From: JBMYYE01 sp049609065
GTDB lineage: Bacteria > Pseudomonadota > Alphaproteobacteria > Rhodobacterales > Rhodobacteraceae
Length of the DNA stretch: 42,204 nucleotides
Assembly (NCBI GenBank): GCA_049609065.1
Contig: JBMYYE010000006.1
Coordinates: forward strand, 1-42,204
Direction: 5' to 3'
Below are positions 24,901 through 32,865 of the stretch, in pieces. Each line of letters starts with the position of its first letter. The stretch's first letter is position 1. Position numbers and translations under genes: made by a program. The notes below the pieces were generated by a model that saw nothing but the letters and a program-made list of their open reading frames with translations, did no database searches and was not told where the DNA came from.

Positions 24901-26100
24901 ATGACGCGCCCTCTTCTTCTTGATATCACACGGCTTTTGTCGCGTGTTGATCGCCCCCACTTCACGGGGGTGGATCGGGTTGAATTCCAGTATCTCCAAC
25001 AGTTCTTGAACCAAGAGGCACCGCTCTTTCTTATTGCGAAATCGCGGCTTGGATATAAGCTATTTGACCGCAAAGGCGCCGTTGAGCTTCACCGTCGGTT
25101 GTCACGAAATTATCCATGGGGCACAAGCGATTGGATTTCGCGACTTTCAAAAACAAACACCCCCCTAAAAGCCCAAGCTGAAGCCGACACGAGGCGCCTT
25201 GCTGTGCATTGGGGCAGCATAAAATCCTGCTTACGCAAACTCGAAACACTGTCCTCGGGATCTTGGCAGTATTTTAATGTGGCACACTCAAACCTCGGGA
25301 GGAAAACCCTCCGCGCAATGGCTGGGCACAAGGTAACGATCTTTATCCATGATACGATACCGCTCGATTTTCCGGACCTGCAACCTGAAGGGGTTAGCGC
25401 TGCATTTCGGGCCAAGCTTACCACCGTGGGGCGTTTTGCGACCGAAATTATCTGCAACTCACACGCCACGAAAAAAGACATTCAAACACATCTATCCGCA
25501 CATCCTGCGAACATCCGCGTTGCTCCTCTTGGGATAGAAACATCTCTGGCTCAATATCCAGCCGCAGCAGCCCCCTATGCGGCCCCCTTTTTTGTCACCG
25601 TCGGCACTATTGAGCCGCGCAAAAACCACATGCTTTTGCTGAAAATCTGGCAAGACCTTGTCAAAACGCATCCCGCCGAAGATATCCCGAAGCTCATCAT
25701 AATTGGGGCTCGGGGGTGGAAAAATGAGGATGTTTTTCAAATACTCGACACAGACCCTATGATGGGACGCCATGTCATCGAAGCGGGTGCCGTTGATGAT
25801 CAAGCGCTTTCAGTGCTGCTGCGAGGGGCGCAAGGGCTTCTTTTTCCAAGCCTTGCAGAAGGATTTGGCCTCCCTCCTGCAGAGGCCATTTCCCTCGGCA
25901 CAGCCGCTCTATGTGGGGATCTGCCTGTATATAGGGAATTTTTGGGCAAAAAACCCGTTTACCTAGAAGTAAACAATCCATATCTATGGAAAGAGACAAT
26001 TTTAGAATTGGCAACAATTGGTAAAGAGACTGCGGCTATACCTGTCGCACTTTCGCTTCCCACATGGGACGCACATTTTAAAATCGTCAACGGACAGTAA
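24901..26100 (+). CDS. GT4 family glycosyltransferase
   Basis: A 399-residue GT-B enzyme. The N-terminus RPLLLDITRLLSR followed by TGVDRVEFQYL is characteristic of a subgroup of exopolysaccharide glycosyltransferases. FVTVGTIEPRKNHMLLL (about 237-253) opens the donor-binding domain and SLAEGFGLPPAEAISLGT (about 319-336) is the EX7E region. There is no clear ribosome-binding site before ATG 24901, but the conserved N-terminus supports it. The product partner and sugar are unknown. It starts 60 bp after galU. Confidence 0.9.
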   Translation: MTRPLLLDITRLLSRVDRPHFTGVDRVEFQYLQQFLNQEAPLFLIAKSRLGYKLFDRKGAVELHRRLSRNYPWGTSDWISRLSKTNTPLKAQAEADTRRLAVHWGSIKSCLRKLETLSSGSWQYFNVAHSNLGRKTLRAMAGHKVTIFIHDTIPLDFPDLQPEGVSAAFRAKLTTVGRFATEIICNSHATKKDIQTHLSAHPANIRVAPLGIETSLAQYPAAAAPYAAPFFVTVGTIEPRKNHMLLLKIWQDLVKTHPAEDIPKLIIIGARGWKNEDVFQILDTDPMMGRHVIEAGAVDDQALSVLLRGAQGLLFPSLAEGFGLPPAEAISLGTAALCGDLPVYREFLGKKPVYLEVNNPYLWKETILELATIGKETAAIPVALSLPTWDAHFKIVNGQ

Positions 26101-26134
26101 CCTATCGCATGCCTCGGTGCAGCAGGATCATAAT

Positions 26135-27145
26135 TTGGGCTTATGGACTTCATATAAACTCCGCATTAGACGCAAGCGCTGGTTGCTCCGCGCATTCCGT
26201 AAGCGCCGCGAATTGCGCACAATTCAAGACCGCACCAAGCACATTAAGCCCAATGATATTTTGGCTTTCACAACCCTACGCAATGAATATACCCGCCTCC
26301 CCTATTTTCTAAATTATTACCGAAAGCTTGGGGTGAAACATTTTATCATTGTTGATAATGCAAGCGATGATGGCAGCCGCAGTTACCTCGCAGATCAGCC
26401 GGATGTTTCCCTTTGGAGTACCGATAAAAGCTATAAACGCGCGCGTTTTGGCGTGGATTGGCTCACTTGGTTGCAACGCAAATATGCCCATGATCACTGG
26501 GCGCTCACCGTCGATGTGGATGAATTTTTCGTTTACCCATTTTGCGACACGCGTCCATTAAATGCTTTAACAGACTGGCTCGATGCATCGTCTATTAAAT
26601 CATTTGGGGCAATGTTGCTTGATCTCTATCCGCGCCATGCCATTGATGCAGAACCTTACCAAATTGGGCAAAACCCATTGGAAATCACCTGCTGGTTTGA
26701 TAGCGGAAACTACACGATCAAGAAGAATGAAACCTACGGAAACCTCTGGATTCAAGGCGGGCCGCGGATGCGGCAATTTTTCTCCGATACGCCCGAACGC
26801 GCCCCTGCCCTCAACAAAATTCCATTGGTGAAATGGCATAAAAACTACACCTATGTTAGCTCGACACATATGGTGCTGCCGCGTGGGCTCAATACGGTTT
26901 ATGATGAATGGGGCGGAGAAAAAGCATCTGGCTGCCTCTTACACACGAAATTCCTCGACACATTTGCAGAAAAAACCAAAGAAGAGCTCACCCGTAGACA
27001 ACATTACGCAAATAGCCATGAATATAAGACCTATATCCAAAACCTAGAAAACCAACCTGTCCTTTGGAATAAGTGGTCTGAACAATACATCAACTGGCGA
27101 CAGCTCGAAATTCTTGGCATTATTTCCAAAGGAAACTGGGCATAA
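26135..27145 (+). CDS. GT2-like glycosyltransferase, Glyco_tranf_2_4 (PF13704) type
   Basis: About 336 residues. The domain from about 38 has ILAFTTLRNEYTRLPYFLNY, FIIVDNASDDGS and the metal-binding DVDEFF (about 127-132), as in PF13704 proteins common in Rhodobacterales. The C-terminus is basic and aromatic. Start choice is unsure: TTG 26135 has AGGA 7 nt upstream, GTG 26117 has none, and the open frame continues back into the previous gene. No ATG is available before the domain. Function beyond glycosyl transfer to the surface glycan is unknown. Confidence 0.82.
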   Translation: MGLWTSYKLRIRRKRWLLRAFRKRRELRTIQDRTKHIKPNDILAFTTLRNEYTRLPYFLNYYRKLGVKHFIIVDNASDDGSRSYLADQPDVSLWSTDKSYKRARFGVDWLTWLQRKYAHDHWALTVDVDEFFVYPFCDTRPLNALTDWLDASSIKSFGAMLLDLYPRHAIDAEPYQIGQNPLEITCWFDSGNYTIKKNETYGNLWIQGGPRMRQFFSDTPERAPALNKIPLVKWHKNYTYVSSTHMVLPRGLNTVYDEWGGEKASGCLLHTKFLDTFAEKTKEELTRRQHYANSHEYKTYIQNLENQPVLWNKWSEQYINWRQLEILGIISKGNWA

Positions 27146-27161
27146 TGGGGGCGGCGACACT

Positions 27162-28862
27162 ATGAGTTTAGGCATCATCATGCTTGTGCATGCCGATCTA
27201 TGGCGTGCGACGCAATTGGCCAAACATTGGTCAAATGCAGGGTGCCCAATTGCCATCCATGTGGATAAAGCTGTCTCCAAAAAAGATTTCGCAGCATTCA
27301 AAGAAAGCCTTGAAGATTATGACGATATCATCTTCTCCAAACGCCGACATATTGAATGGGGGACATGGTCGCTCGTGAATGCCACACTCGGGGCGGCCAC
27401 GCAGCTCCTCGACACGCATGATGACATTGAGCACGTCTATCTCGCATCGGGGTCTTGCCTACCGTTGCGCCCTATTGCGGATCTCATGCGCTATCTTCAA
27501 GATGCGTCAGGCAAAGACTTCATCGAAAGCGTCGCAACCAAAGAGGTGCCATGGGCCCAAAGTGGGCTGGACGAAGAACGCTTCACCCTGCGGTTTCCAT
27601 TTGCATGGCGCAAACATCGCAAACTTTTTGATCGATATGTCTCTCTTCAGCGCCGGCTGCGTTACAAACGTAAGTTGCCCTATGGTTTGGCACCTCATAT
27701 GGGATCGCAGTGGTGGTGCCTCAGCCGACAGACCCTGTCTGCGATTTTAAATGATCCTGATCGACGCAAGAATGATGCGTATTTTAAACGCGTCTGGATT
27801 CCGGATGAGAGTTACTTTCAAACGCTTGCACGCAAACATTCTAAAGCAATAGAAAGCCGGTCCCTGACCCTATCCAAGTTTGATTTTCAGGGCAAACCCC
27901 ACTTGTTTTATGATGATCATCTACAGCTGTTGCGTCGCTCGGATTGCTTTGTCGCCCGTAAAATTTGGCCACACGCAAATACCCTCTATACAACTTTTCT
28001 ATCTGTTGAGGCGACGCGCCTAGAGAAAATTGAACCGCGTCCAGAAAAAATCAATCACATCTTTGCCAAAGCATTTGAGCGACGTACCCAAGGGCGCCCT
28101 GGCCTCGTGATGCAAAGCCGGTTTCCACGGGAAAACTTTGAAAATGGGCGCACAACGGGGACATATACCGTGTTTGAAGGGTTCAGTGAGCTCTTTGAAG
28201 GGTTCAACCCTTGGTTATGCACAGCCACATCCACACGGGTCCATGGGGCCTTGTTCCACAACGATCGTGTGCAATTTGATCAGAGCAATACGGTTTATAC
28301 AGGTGGGCTCTCGGATTCTGCAAAAATCCGTGATTATAACCCCAAAGCGTTCCTCTACAGTTTGCTTTGGAATACCCGCGGCGAACATATGTGTTTTCAA
28401 TTTGGTCCAACGTCCAATCAAACCATTTCATGGGACATGGCACTTGATCGGAATGCGCGTATCAATGTCGTGTCAGGGGCTTGGGCTGTGCCGCTTTTCA
28501 AATCCGACATGAATTTCAAAGCAATCCGTGAAGAAGCCGCCAAGCTACAGCGGATTGAAACAGCCCATATTAATATTCTGAGGTCACCTTATGTGAAGGC
28601 CCGTGTCCGCATTTGGCAAATGGCAGAGTTTGTCGAAAACCCAATGGAGCCTCTTCAGCAGATCCTGCAAGATTTCTCTGGCCGTGCCACACCACGTCAC
28701 ATGCAGGTCCCAAAGCTTGTCGACCTAACCGGCTTTGGCGAATTTCTACAGAAATTGAAAAACCGTGGCATGTACCCGCATTTCATGGGAGATTTTCCAA
28801 CAGAGGATGTCACCCAGCCAATCGAAGTACCAGCCCGTCAACCCTATAGCATTAAGAAGTAA
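27162..28862 (+). CDS. GT14-like (core-2/I-branching type) glycosyltransferase with extra C-terminal domain
   Basis: A 566-residue protein. Residues about 1-270 match the core-2/I-branching enzyme family (PF02485): IIMLVHADLWRATQL, IAIHVDKAV, IEWGTWSLVNA, VYLASGSCLPLRPI and GSQWWCLSRQ (about 181-190). Family members transfer GlcNAc, xylose or related sugars from UDP-donors. Residues about 290-566 form a separate large domain, which I recall as DUF5927-like in Rhodobacterales; its role is unknown. It lies 16 bases after the PF13704-type gene and 3 bases before the sulfotransferase. ATG 27162 is preferred to the longer frame. Confidence 0.82.
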   Translation: MSLGIIMLVHADLWRATQLAKHWSNAGCPIAIHVDKAVSKKDFAAFKESLEDYDDIIFSKRRHIEWGTWSLVNATLGAATQLLDTHDDIEHVYLASGSCLPLRPIADLMRYLQDASGKDFIESVATKEVPWAQSGLDEERFTLRFPFAWRKHRKLFDRYVSLQRRLRYKRKLPYGLAPHMGSQWWCLSRQTLSAILNDPDRRKNDAYFKRVWIPDESYFQTLARKHSKAIESRSLTLSKFDFQGKPHLFYDDHLQLLRRSDCFVARKIWPHANTLYTTFLSVEATRLEKIEPRPEKINHIFAKAFERRTQGRPGLVMQSRFPRENFENGRTTGTYTVFEGFSELFEGFNPWLCTATSTRVHGALFHNDRVQFDQSNTVYTGGLSDSAKIRDYNPKAFLYSLLWNTRGEHMCFQFGPTSNQTISWDMALDRNARINVVSGAWAVPLFKSDMNFKAIREEAAKLQRIETAHINILRSPYVKARVRIWQMAEFVENPMEPLQQILQDFSGRATPRHMQVPKLVDLTGFGEFLQKLKNRGMYPHFMGDFPTEDVTQPIEVPARQPYSIKK

Positions 28863-28865
28863 TCC

Positions 28866-30299
28866 ATGAGCCGTCCCTCTTTTGACTATTTCATCCTCTT
28901 TGCAGAAATGCGGACCGGATCAAATTTTCTCGAGAACAACTTAAATATGATCGATGGCATATCGTGCATGGGGGAGCTCTATAACCCTGTTTTCATTGGC
29001 AAACCAGACACTGATATGGTCTGTGGCGTTGATTTAAATACGCGTGAAGAAAACCCATTATCTCTCATTGAGGCTATTAAAGACAAAGACGGAATCAATG
29101 GATTTCGGTTCTTCTTCGATCATGATCCCCGCATCCTTGATCATGTGATGGCCGACCCAAAATGTGCAAAAATCATCCTCACGCGCAATCCCGTTGAAAG
29201 TTACATTTCCTATAAAATCGCAGATGAAGCAGACCAATGGCGCCTGATGGATGCGACCCATATCCGAAAAACATCCACCCATTTTTCGCCAGAAGGGTTC
29301 GAAACCTATTTCGCCGATCTACAGGCGTTCCAAATTCAACTTCAGCAGATGTTACAAAAAAACGGCCAAGCCGCATTTTATATCAACTATGATGATATTA
29401 ATGATCGGGACGCAATAAACGGCATTTCAAAATACCTCGGCCTAGAGGCTGAGTTGGAGCGGTTTTACACCAAAGAGAAAATTCAAAATCCCCATAAGAT
29501 TGAAGACAAGATTGAAAACTTTGACGAAATGCGTGCCGCGCTTTCCAAACTTGATATTTTCAATCTCTACCAAACTCCTAATTTTGAACCCCGCCGCGGA
29601 CCAGCCGTTCCGAGCTATGTCGCCGCGGCCAAATCACCGCTTCTTTTCTATCCTATCGCCGGACCCGCACCACGTGAGGTTGAGCCATGGTTGGCCGCAC
29701 TTGATGCCGCAGAGGAACAGGATCTAAAGCGAAACTTTACGCAAAATAGCTTTCGCTCTTGGAAGAAAAGCCAGAAAAATCCGCGCAGTTTTACGGTTGT
29801 CACACATCCGCTTGAGAGGGCCCATTACGCATTTTGCACCCGCCTTCTCACGCCTTATGATGATAATTTTGAACTTATCAAAACGAATCTGCACAAAAAT
29901 TATCGCATGCGTTTTCCCGAGGACATTCACGCCAAAAGCTATTCAATCGAGCACCACAAAGAGCTTTTCTTACGGTTTTTGAAATTCCTAAAAGGGAACC
30001 TCAACACTCAGACCTCTGTGCAGATCATGCCAATCTGGGCGTCCCAGCACCGTATTTTGCAAGGAATGGGGGATTTTCAATTGCCCGACTATGTTTTGCG
30101 GCGTGAGGATCTTGAAACCGAACTTGGCATACTTGCGCTGCGCATGGGCAAGGCCTCAGCTCCGGACTATTCAGGCGCACAGGCAACACAGCCCTATCAG
30201 CTCTCAGACATTTATGATGAGGTTCTCGAAAAAGCCGCTCGCCAAGCCTATAAGAAAGACTATGTCATGTTTGGCTACGATGCGTGGGACAACCCATAA
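28866..30299 (+). CDS. Two-part sulfotransferase (Stf0-like N-terminal half, second sulfotransferase-like half)
   Basis: A 477-residue protein. The N-terminal half has the PAPS 5'-phosphosulfate loop RTGSNFLE (16-23) and the 3'-phosphate motif LTRNPVESYISYKIA (Arg107), the order of Stf0/NodH-like sulfotransferases. The C-terminal half contains TVVTHPLERAHYAFCTR (about 310-326), which resembles the 3'-phosphate motif of PF03567-type sulfotransferases, and a LRREDLE segment, but I see no clear P-loop of its own. It would put sulfate on the polysaccharide. It is the last gene of the plus block. Convergent ptsN stops 6 bases away. Confidence 0.8.
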   Translation: MSRPSFDYFILFAEMRTGSNFLENNLNMIDGISCMGELYNPVFIGKPDTDMVCGVDLNTREENPLSLIEAIKDKDGINGFRFFFDHDPRILDHVMADPKCAKIILTRNPVESYISYKIADEADQWRLMDATHIRKTSTHFSPEGFETYFADLQAFQIQLQQMLQKNGQAAFYINYDDINDRDAINGISKYLGLEAELERFYTKEKIQNPHKIEDKIENFDEMRAALSKLDIFNLYQTPNFEPRRGPAVPSYVAAAKSPLLFYPIAGPAPREVEPWLAALDAAEEQDLKRNFTQNSFRSWKKSQKNPRSFTVVTHPLERAHYAFCTRLLTPYDDNFELIKTNLHKNYRMRFPEDIHAKSYSIEHHKELFLRFLKFLKGNLNTQTSVQIMPIWASQHRILQGMGDFQLPDYVLRREDLETELGILALRMGKASAPDYSGAQATQPYQLSDIYDEVLEKAARQAYKKDYVMFGYDAWDNP

Positions 30300-30310
30300 G
30301 CGCGCTTATG
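30295..30310. repeat. 16-bp perfect palindrome at convergent stop codons
   Basis: CATAAGCGCGCTTATG is its own reverse complement. It contains both the sulfotransferase TAA (30297-30299) and the ptsN TAA (30306-30308, minus). It could form a short cruciform or weak terminator, but no T-run follows. Confidence 0.6.
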
Positions 30311-30770
30311 CAGCCCGCTCCCCCTCAACAGCCGTAAGCAACGCGTGAAGCGCGCTTTCTTCTGTGTTCGCGCGTAATTTCGCAAGCATATCCGCGTTGC
30401 GCATATGGCGTGATACCAAGGCCAGTGCCTTGAGATGTTCAACGCCTGCTTCTTTTGGTGCAAAAAGGGCAAAAATAACATCAACGGGTTGACGATCAAT
30501 CGCATCAAAATCCAAAGGGGAGGAAAGGCGGATAAACGCCCCAACCACACGATCGAGCCCCTCAATGCGCGCATGGGGCAGTGCCACACCGCGCCCAACA
30601 GAGGTCGGACCGAGGCTTTCACGGTCCTGAAGCGCCGCTGTCACATGCTCCGCATCCAGATCATAAACCGTTTCAGCCAGCTCCCCCAAAGATTGGAAGA
30701 GCCGTTTTTTGCTCGACAAACTGCCGGTTGATTTAACCGCTTCAGGCTCAAGAATTTCAATCAATTTCAT
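30306..30770 (-). CDS. ptsN: Nitrogen PTS EIIA component (EIIA-Ntr)
   Basis: A 154-residue PTS EIIA type-2 domain. The phosphorylated residue is His66 in GRGVALPHARIEG. EIIA-Ntr accepts phosphate through NPr and EI-Ntr and regulates potassium, nitrogen and stress responses rather than importing sugar. It lies 33 bases after hpf, the usual ptsN position in proteobacteria. The ORF is complete and of standard length. Confidence 0.95.
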   Translation of the reverse strand: MKLIEILEPEAVKSTGSLSSKKRLFQSLGELAETVYDLDAEHVTAALQDRESLGPTSVGRGVALPHARIEGLDRVVGAFIRLSSPLDFDAIDRQPVDVIFALFAPKEAGVEHLKALALVSRHMRNADMLAKLRANTEESALHALLTAVEGERAA

Positions 30771-30803
30771 GTCTTCAATCTCAAACCCAATATGCGCTAG
30801 GCC

Positions 30804-31379
30804 CTAGCCATTTGCACGCGGGTCAATCCATCCTATGTTGCCGTCATCACGGCGGTGAACAACGTTTACACCGCCAGTTTTTTCATTTCGAAACACGAGG
30901 AGTGGCGCTTCGGCCAATTCCATCTGCATCACGGCTTCACCCACCGTAAGCGTCTTCACCTTCTCTTCCATTTCAGCAATGATCATTGGCTGCAATGTTT
31001 CAGGTTCTGATTCCTCAGCTGCTTCATTTCCCGACAGGATATACGTAGAAGCGGCCGAAAGTTCAATCCCACGTTCACGTTCACGGTGATGATCCTTCAA
31101 ACGCCGCTTATAGCGCCGAAGTTGCTTTTCCATTTTGTCCGCACATTGATCAAACGCTGCATAAATCTCGGTTGCATGCGCCTTCGCAGACGCCGTCAAA
31201 CCCGTCGACAGGTGAACCGTTGCTTCGCACACGAATTCATGAGCATCTTTGGAGAAAATAACCTGCGCATCTGTTGGGCGTTCGGCGTATTTTGCAACAA
31301 CAGTACCCAAGTCATCTTTTACATGGGTTTGTAGGGCTTCGCCCACATCGATTTGTTTGCCGCTGATTTGATATTTCAT
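30804..31379 (-). CDS. hpf: Ribosome hibernation promoting factor, long form
   Basis: A 191-residue long HPF. The N-terminal S30AE domain (about 1-110) starts MKYQISGKQIDVGEAL and has a very basic stretch (KQLRRYKRRLKDHHRERERG). The C-terminal dimerisation domain (about 130-191) has VGEAVMQMELAEAPLLVFRN and ends NIGWIDPRANG. It joins 70S ribosomes into inactive 100S dimers in stationary phase. GAGGAG lies 5 nt before the ATG. Upstream on the same strand is lptB, without the rpoN gene often found between. Confidence 0.95.
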   Translation of the reverse strand: MKYQISGKQIDVGEALQTHVKDDLGTVVAKYAERPTDAQVIFSKDAHEFVCEATVHLSTGLTASAKAHATEIYAAFDQCADKMEKQLRRYKRRLKDHHRERERGIELSAASTYILSGNEAAEESEPETLQPMIIAEMEEKVKTLTVGEAVMQMELAEAPLLVFRNEKTGGVNVVHRRDDGNIGWIDPRANG

Positions 31380-31399
31380 ACGAACTCCTCTGGAATTGG

Positions 31400-31430
31400 A
31401 AATTTCCGCAAAAATTGCGGTAAAATTTCT
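31400..31430 (-). repeat. Hairpin in the hpf 5' leader
   Basis: CCGCAA (31406-31411) and TTGCGG (31415-31420) pair around AAA, flanked by GAAATTT and AAATTTC which can extend the stem imperfectly. It lies about 30 bases before the hpf start, next to the ribosome-binding site. Possible post-transcriptional control; unproven. Confidence 0.4.
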
Positions 31431-31550
31431 ATGTTTTGGAAAGATGAATTATCGATTTCACTGATGTTATTCAGTATCTTACCCTTGCCACTTAGAGCGG
31501 TCAAAAACCGCATGCGACAGTGGGGTTTACGATCGATATGCATCCCCTAG

Positions 31551-31579
31551 ATTGGGCCAAAAATCCAAAGGGATGTCAA
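31551..31579 (-). promoter_or_regulatory. Candidate promoter of hpf-ptsN
   Basis: TTGACA (31579-31574, minus) is a perfect -35. The hexamer 17 bp on, CCCAAT, is a poor -10. The 246-bp gap between lptB and hpf otherwise holds only the leader hairpin and a weak AGCAA...TTGCT stem at 31606-31620 just after lptB. Confidence 0.35.
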
Positions 31580-31625
31580 GGCGCGAACAGATAAAAGTCG
31601 AAATTAGCAACAATCTTGCTCAAAT

Positions 31626-32363
31626 TTAGCCGCGCGAGAAGCTATCGCCGAGATAGACACGGCGCACATTTTCGTCTGCGATCACCTCATCGGCGTTGCC
31701 GCTCATCATGACTTTTCCGTCGTGCAAAATATAGGCGCGATCAACAATTTCCAGGGTTTCACGCACATTATGATCCGTGATCAAGATGCCGATACCACGG
31801 TCACGCAACTGATTTACAAGTGTGCGAATTTCACCAACGGCAACCGGATCAACCCCAGCAAAAGGTTCATCCAGCAGCAAATATTTTGGATTCGCCGCCA
31901 AGGAACGCGCGATTTCGACGCGACGTCGTTCCCCACCTGAAAGCGCCATTGAGGGTGCTTTACGTAAATGATCGATGGAGAAATCACCCAAAAGCTCTTC
32001 GAGGCGCTCGCGGCGTTGATGGCGATCTTTTACATTGATCTCAAGAATGGCCATAATGTTGTCTTCAACATTCAAGCCACGAAACACCGACATTTCTTGG
32101 GGAAGGTAGCCAATCCCATATTGCGCGCGGCGATACATTGGGAGTTGCGTCACATCGCGACCGTCAATCATCACTTTACCCGCTTCGGGTACGACAAGCC
32201 CTGCAATCGCGTAGAAACATGTGGTTTTCCCTGACCCGTTTGGTCCGAGAAGCGCAACAACCTCTGAGGGTTTCAAAGACATGCTTACGTCATGAATGAC
32301 GGTTCGTTTTTTGTAACTCTTTTTCAGGGACGTTATAACCAGCCCCTCTGAACTATCCGTCAT
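31626..32363 (-). CDS. lptB: LPS export ABC transporter ATPase LptB
   Basis: A 245-residue ATPase that powers LptFG extraction of lipopolysaccharide from the inner membrane. Walker A is GPNGSGKTT (about 39-47), signature LSGGERRRVEIARSL (about 141-155), Walker B YLLLDEPFAGVDP, with the switch His in ITDHNVRE. The GERRRVEIAR form is typical of LptB. It starts 2 bases after lptA, so one operon with lptC, lptA and the RNase D-like gene. Confidence 0.97.
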   Translation of the reverse strand: MTDSSEGLVITSLKKSYKKRTVIHDVSMSLKPSEVVALLGPNGSGKTTCFYAIAGLVVPEAGKVMIDGRDVTQLPMYRRAQYGIGYLPQEMSVFRGLNVEDNIMAILEINVKDRHQRRERLEELLGDFSIDHLRKAPSMALSGGERRRVEIARSLAANPKYLLLDEPFAGVDPVAVGEIRTLVNQLRDRGIGILITDHNVRETLEIVDRAYILHDGKVMMSGNADEVIADENVRRVYLGDSFSRG

Positions 32364-32365
32364 AT

Positions 32366-32851
32366 TTAAGAGGCGCCTGCATTCAAAATTGTTTTCACAT
32401 TTCCGGACATTTCCGCATTCCCAGAACGTGTATCAACCACCATCTGATCACCGGTCACTGTCGTTGGGCCGTTCACGGCAATCACCTGTCCGGTCATGAC
32501 GATTTCAGATTGTTTTAGCGAATAGACCATGCGCGATGCCTCTGCGCTTTCTGCTCCATTCACAACGGTTGTCCCACCCATAGCGGTCACCGTGTCAATT
32601 TCCGTTTTGCCGTTTGTTTCCGCGTAATCCACCGTGATACGCGGCGCATAGACACGCAGTTCGCCCTGCACCACGATCACATCACCCACAAAAATCGCCT
32701 GACCAGTTTCTTGGTTCACAGTCAAATTTTCGCTTTTGATTTCAACGGGATCCTCACCGTTTGAAGTTCCGCCAAACGATAACATCGCCGCCTGCACCAC
32801 ATTCGGAAGCCCCATGAGAAAAGACAAAGCGAGAAGTTTGACAATACGCAC
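32366..32851 (-). CDS. lptA: LPS transport periplasmic protein LptA
   Basis: A 161-residue periplasmic beta-jellyroll (OstA-type) protein, part of the bridge that carries LPS to the outer membrane. Signal peptide MRIVKLLALSFLMGLPNVVQA is followed by repeated beta strands (IKSENLTVNQETGQAIFVGD, TGDQMVVDTRSGNAEMSGNV). The call rests mostly on these repeats and on position between lptC and lptB. Length is normal for the family. Confidence 0.9.
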   Translation of the reverse strand: MRIVKLLALSFLMGLPNVVQAAMLSFGGTSNGEDPVEIKSENLTVNQETGQAIFVGDVIVVQGELRVYAPRITVDYAETNGKTEIDTVTAMGGTTVVNGAESAEASRMVYSLKQSEIVMTGQVIAVNGPTTVTGDQMVVDTRSGNAEMSGNVKTILNAGAS

Positions 32852-32865
32852 GCGGCTATTCCTTA

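Noticed and set aside
26018..26134. Longer start of the PF13704-type glycosyltransferase
   Set aside because: It would overlap the GT4 gene by 83 bases without a ribosome-binding site, and the added residues are not domain-like.
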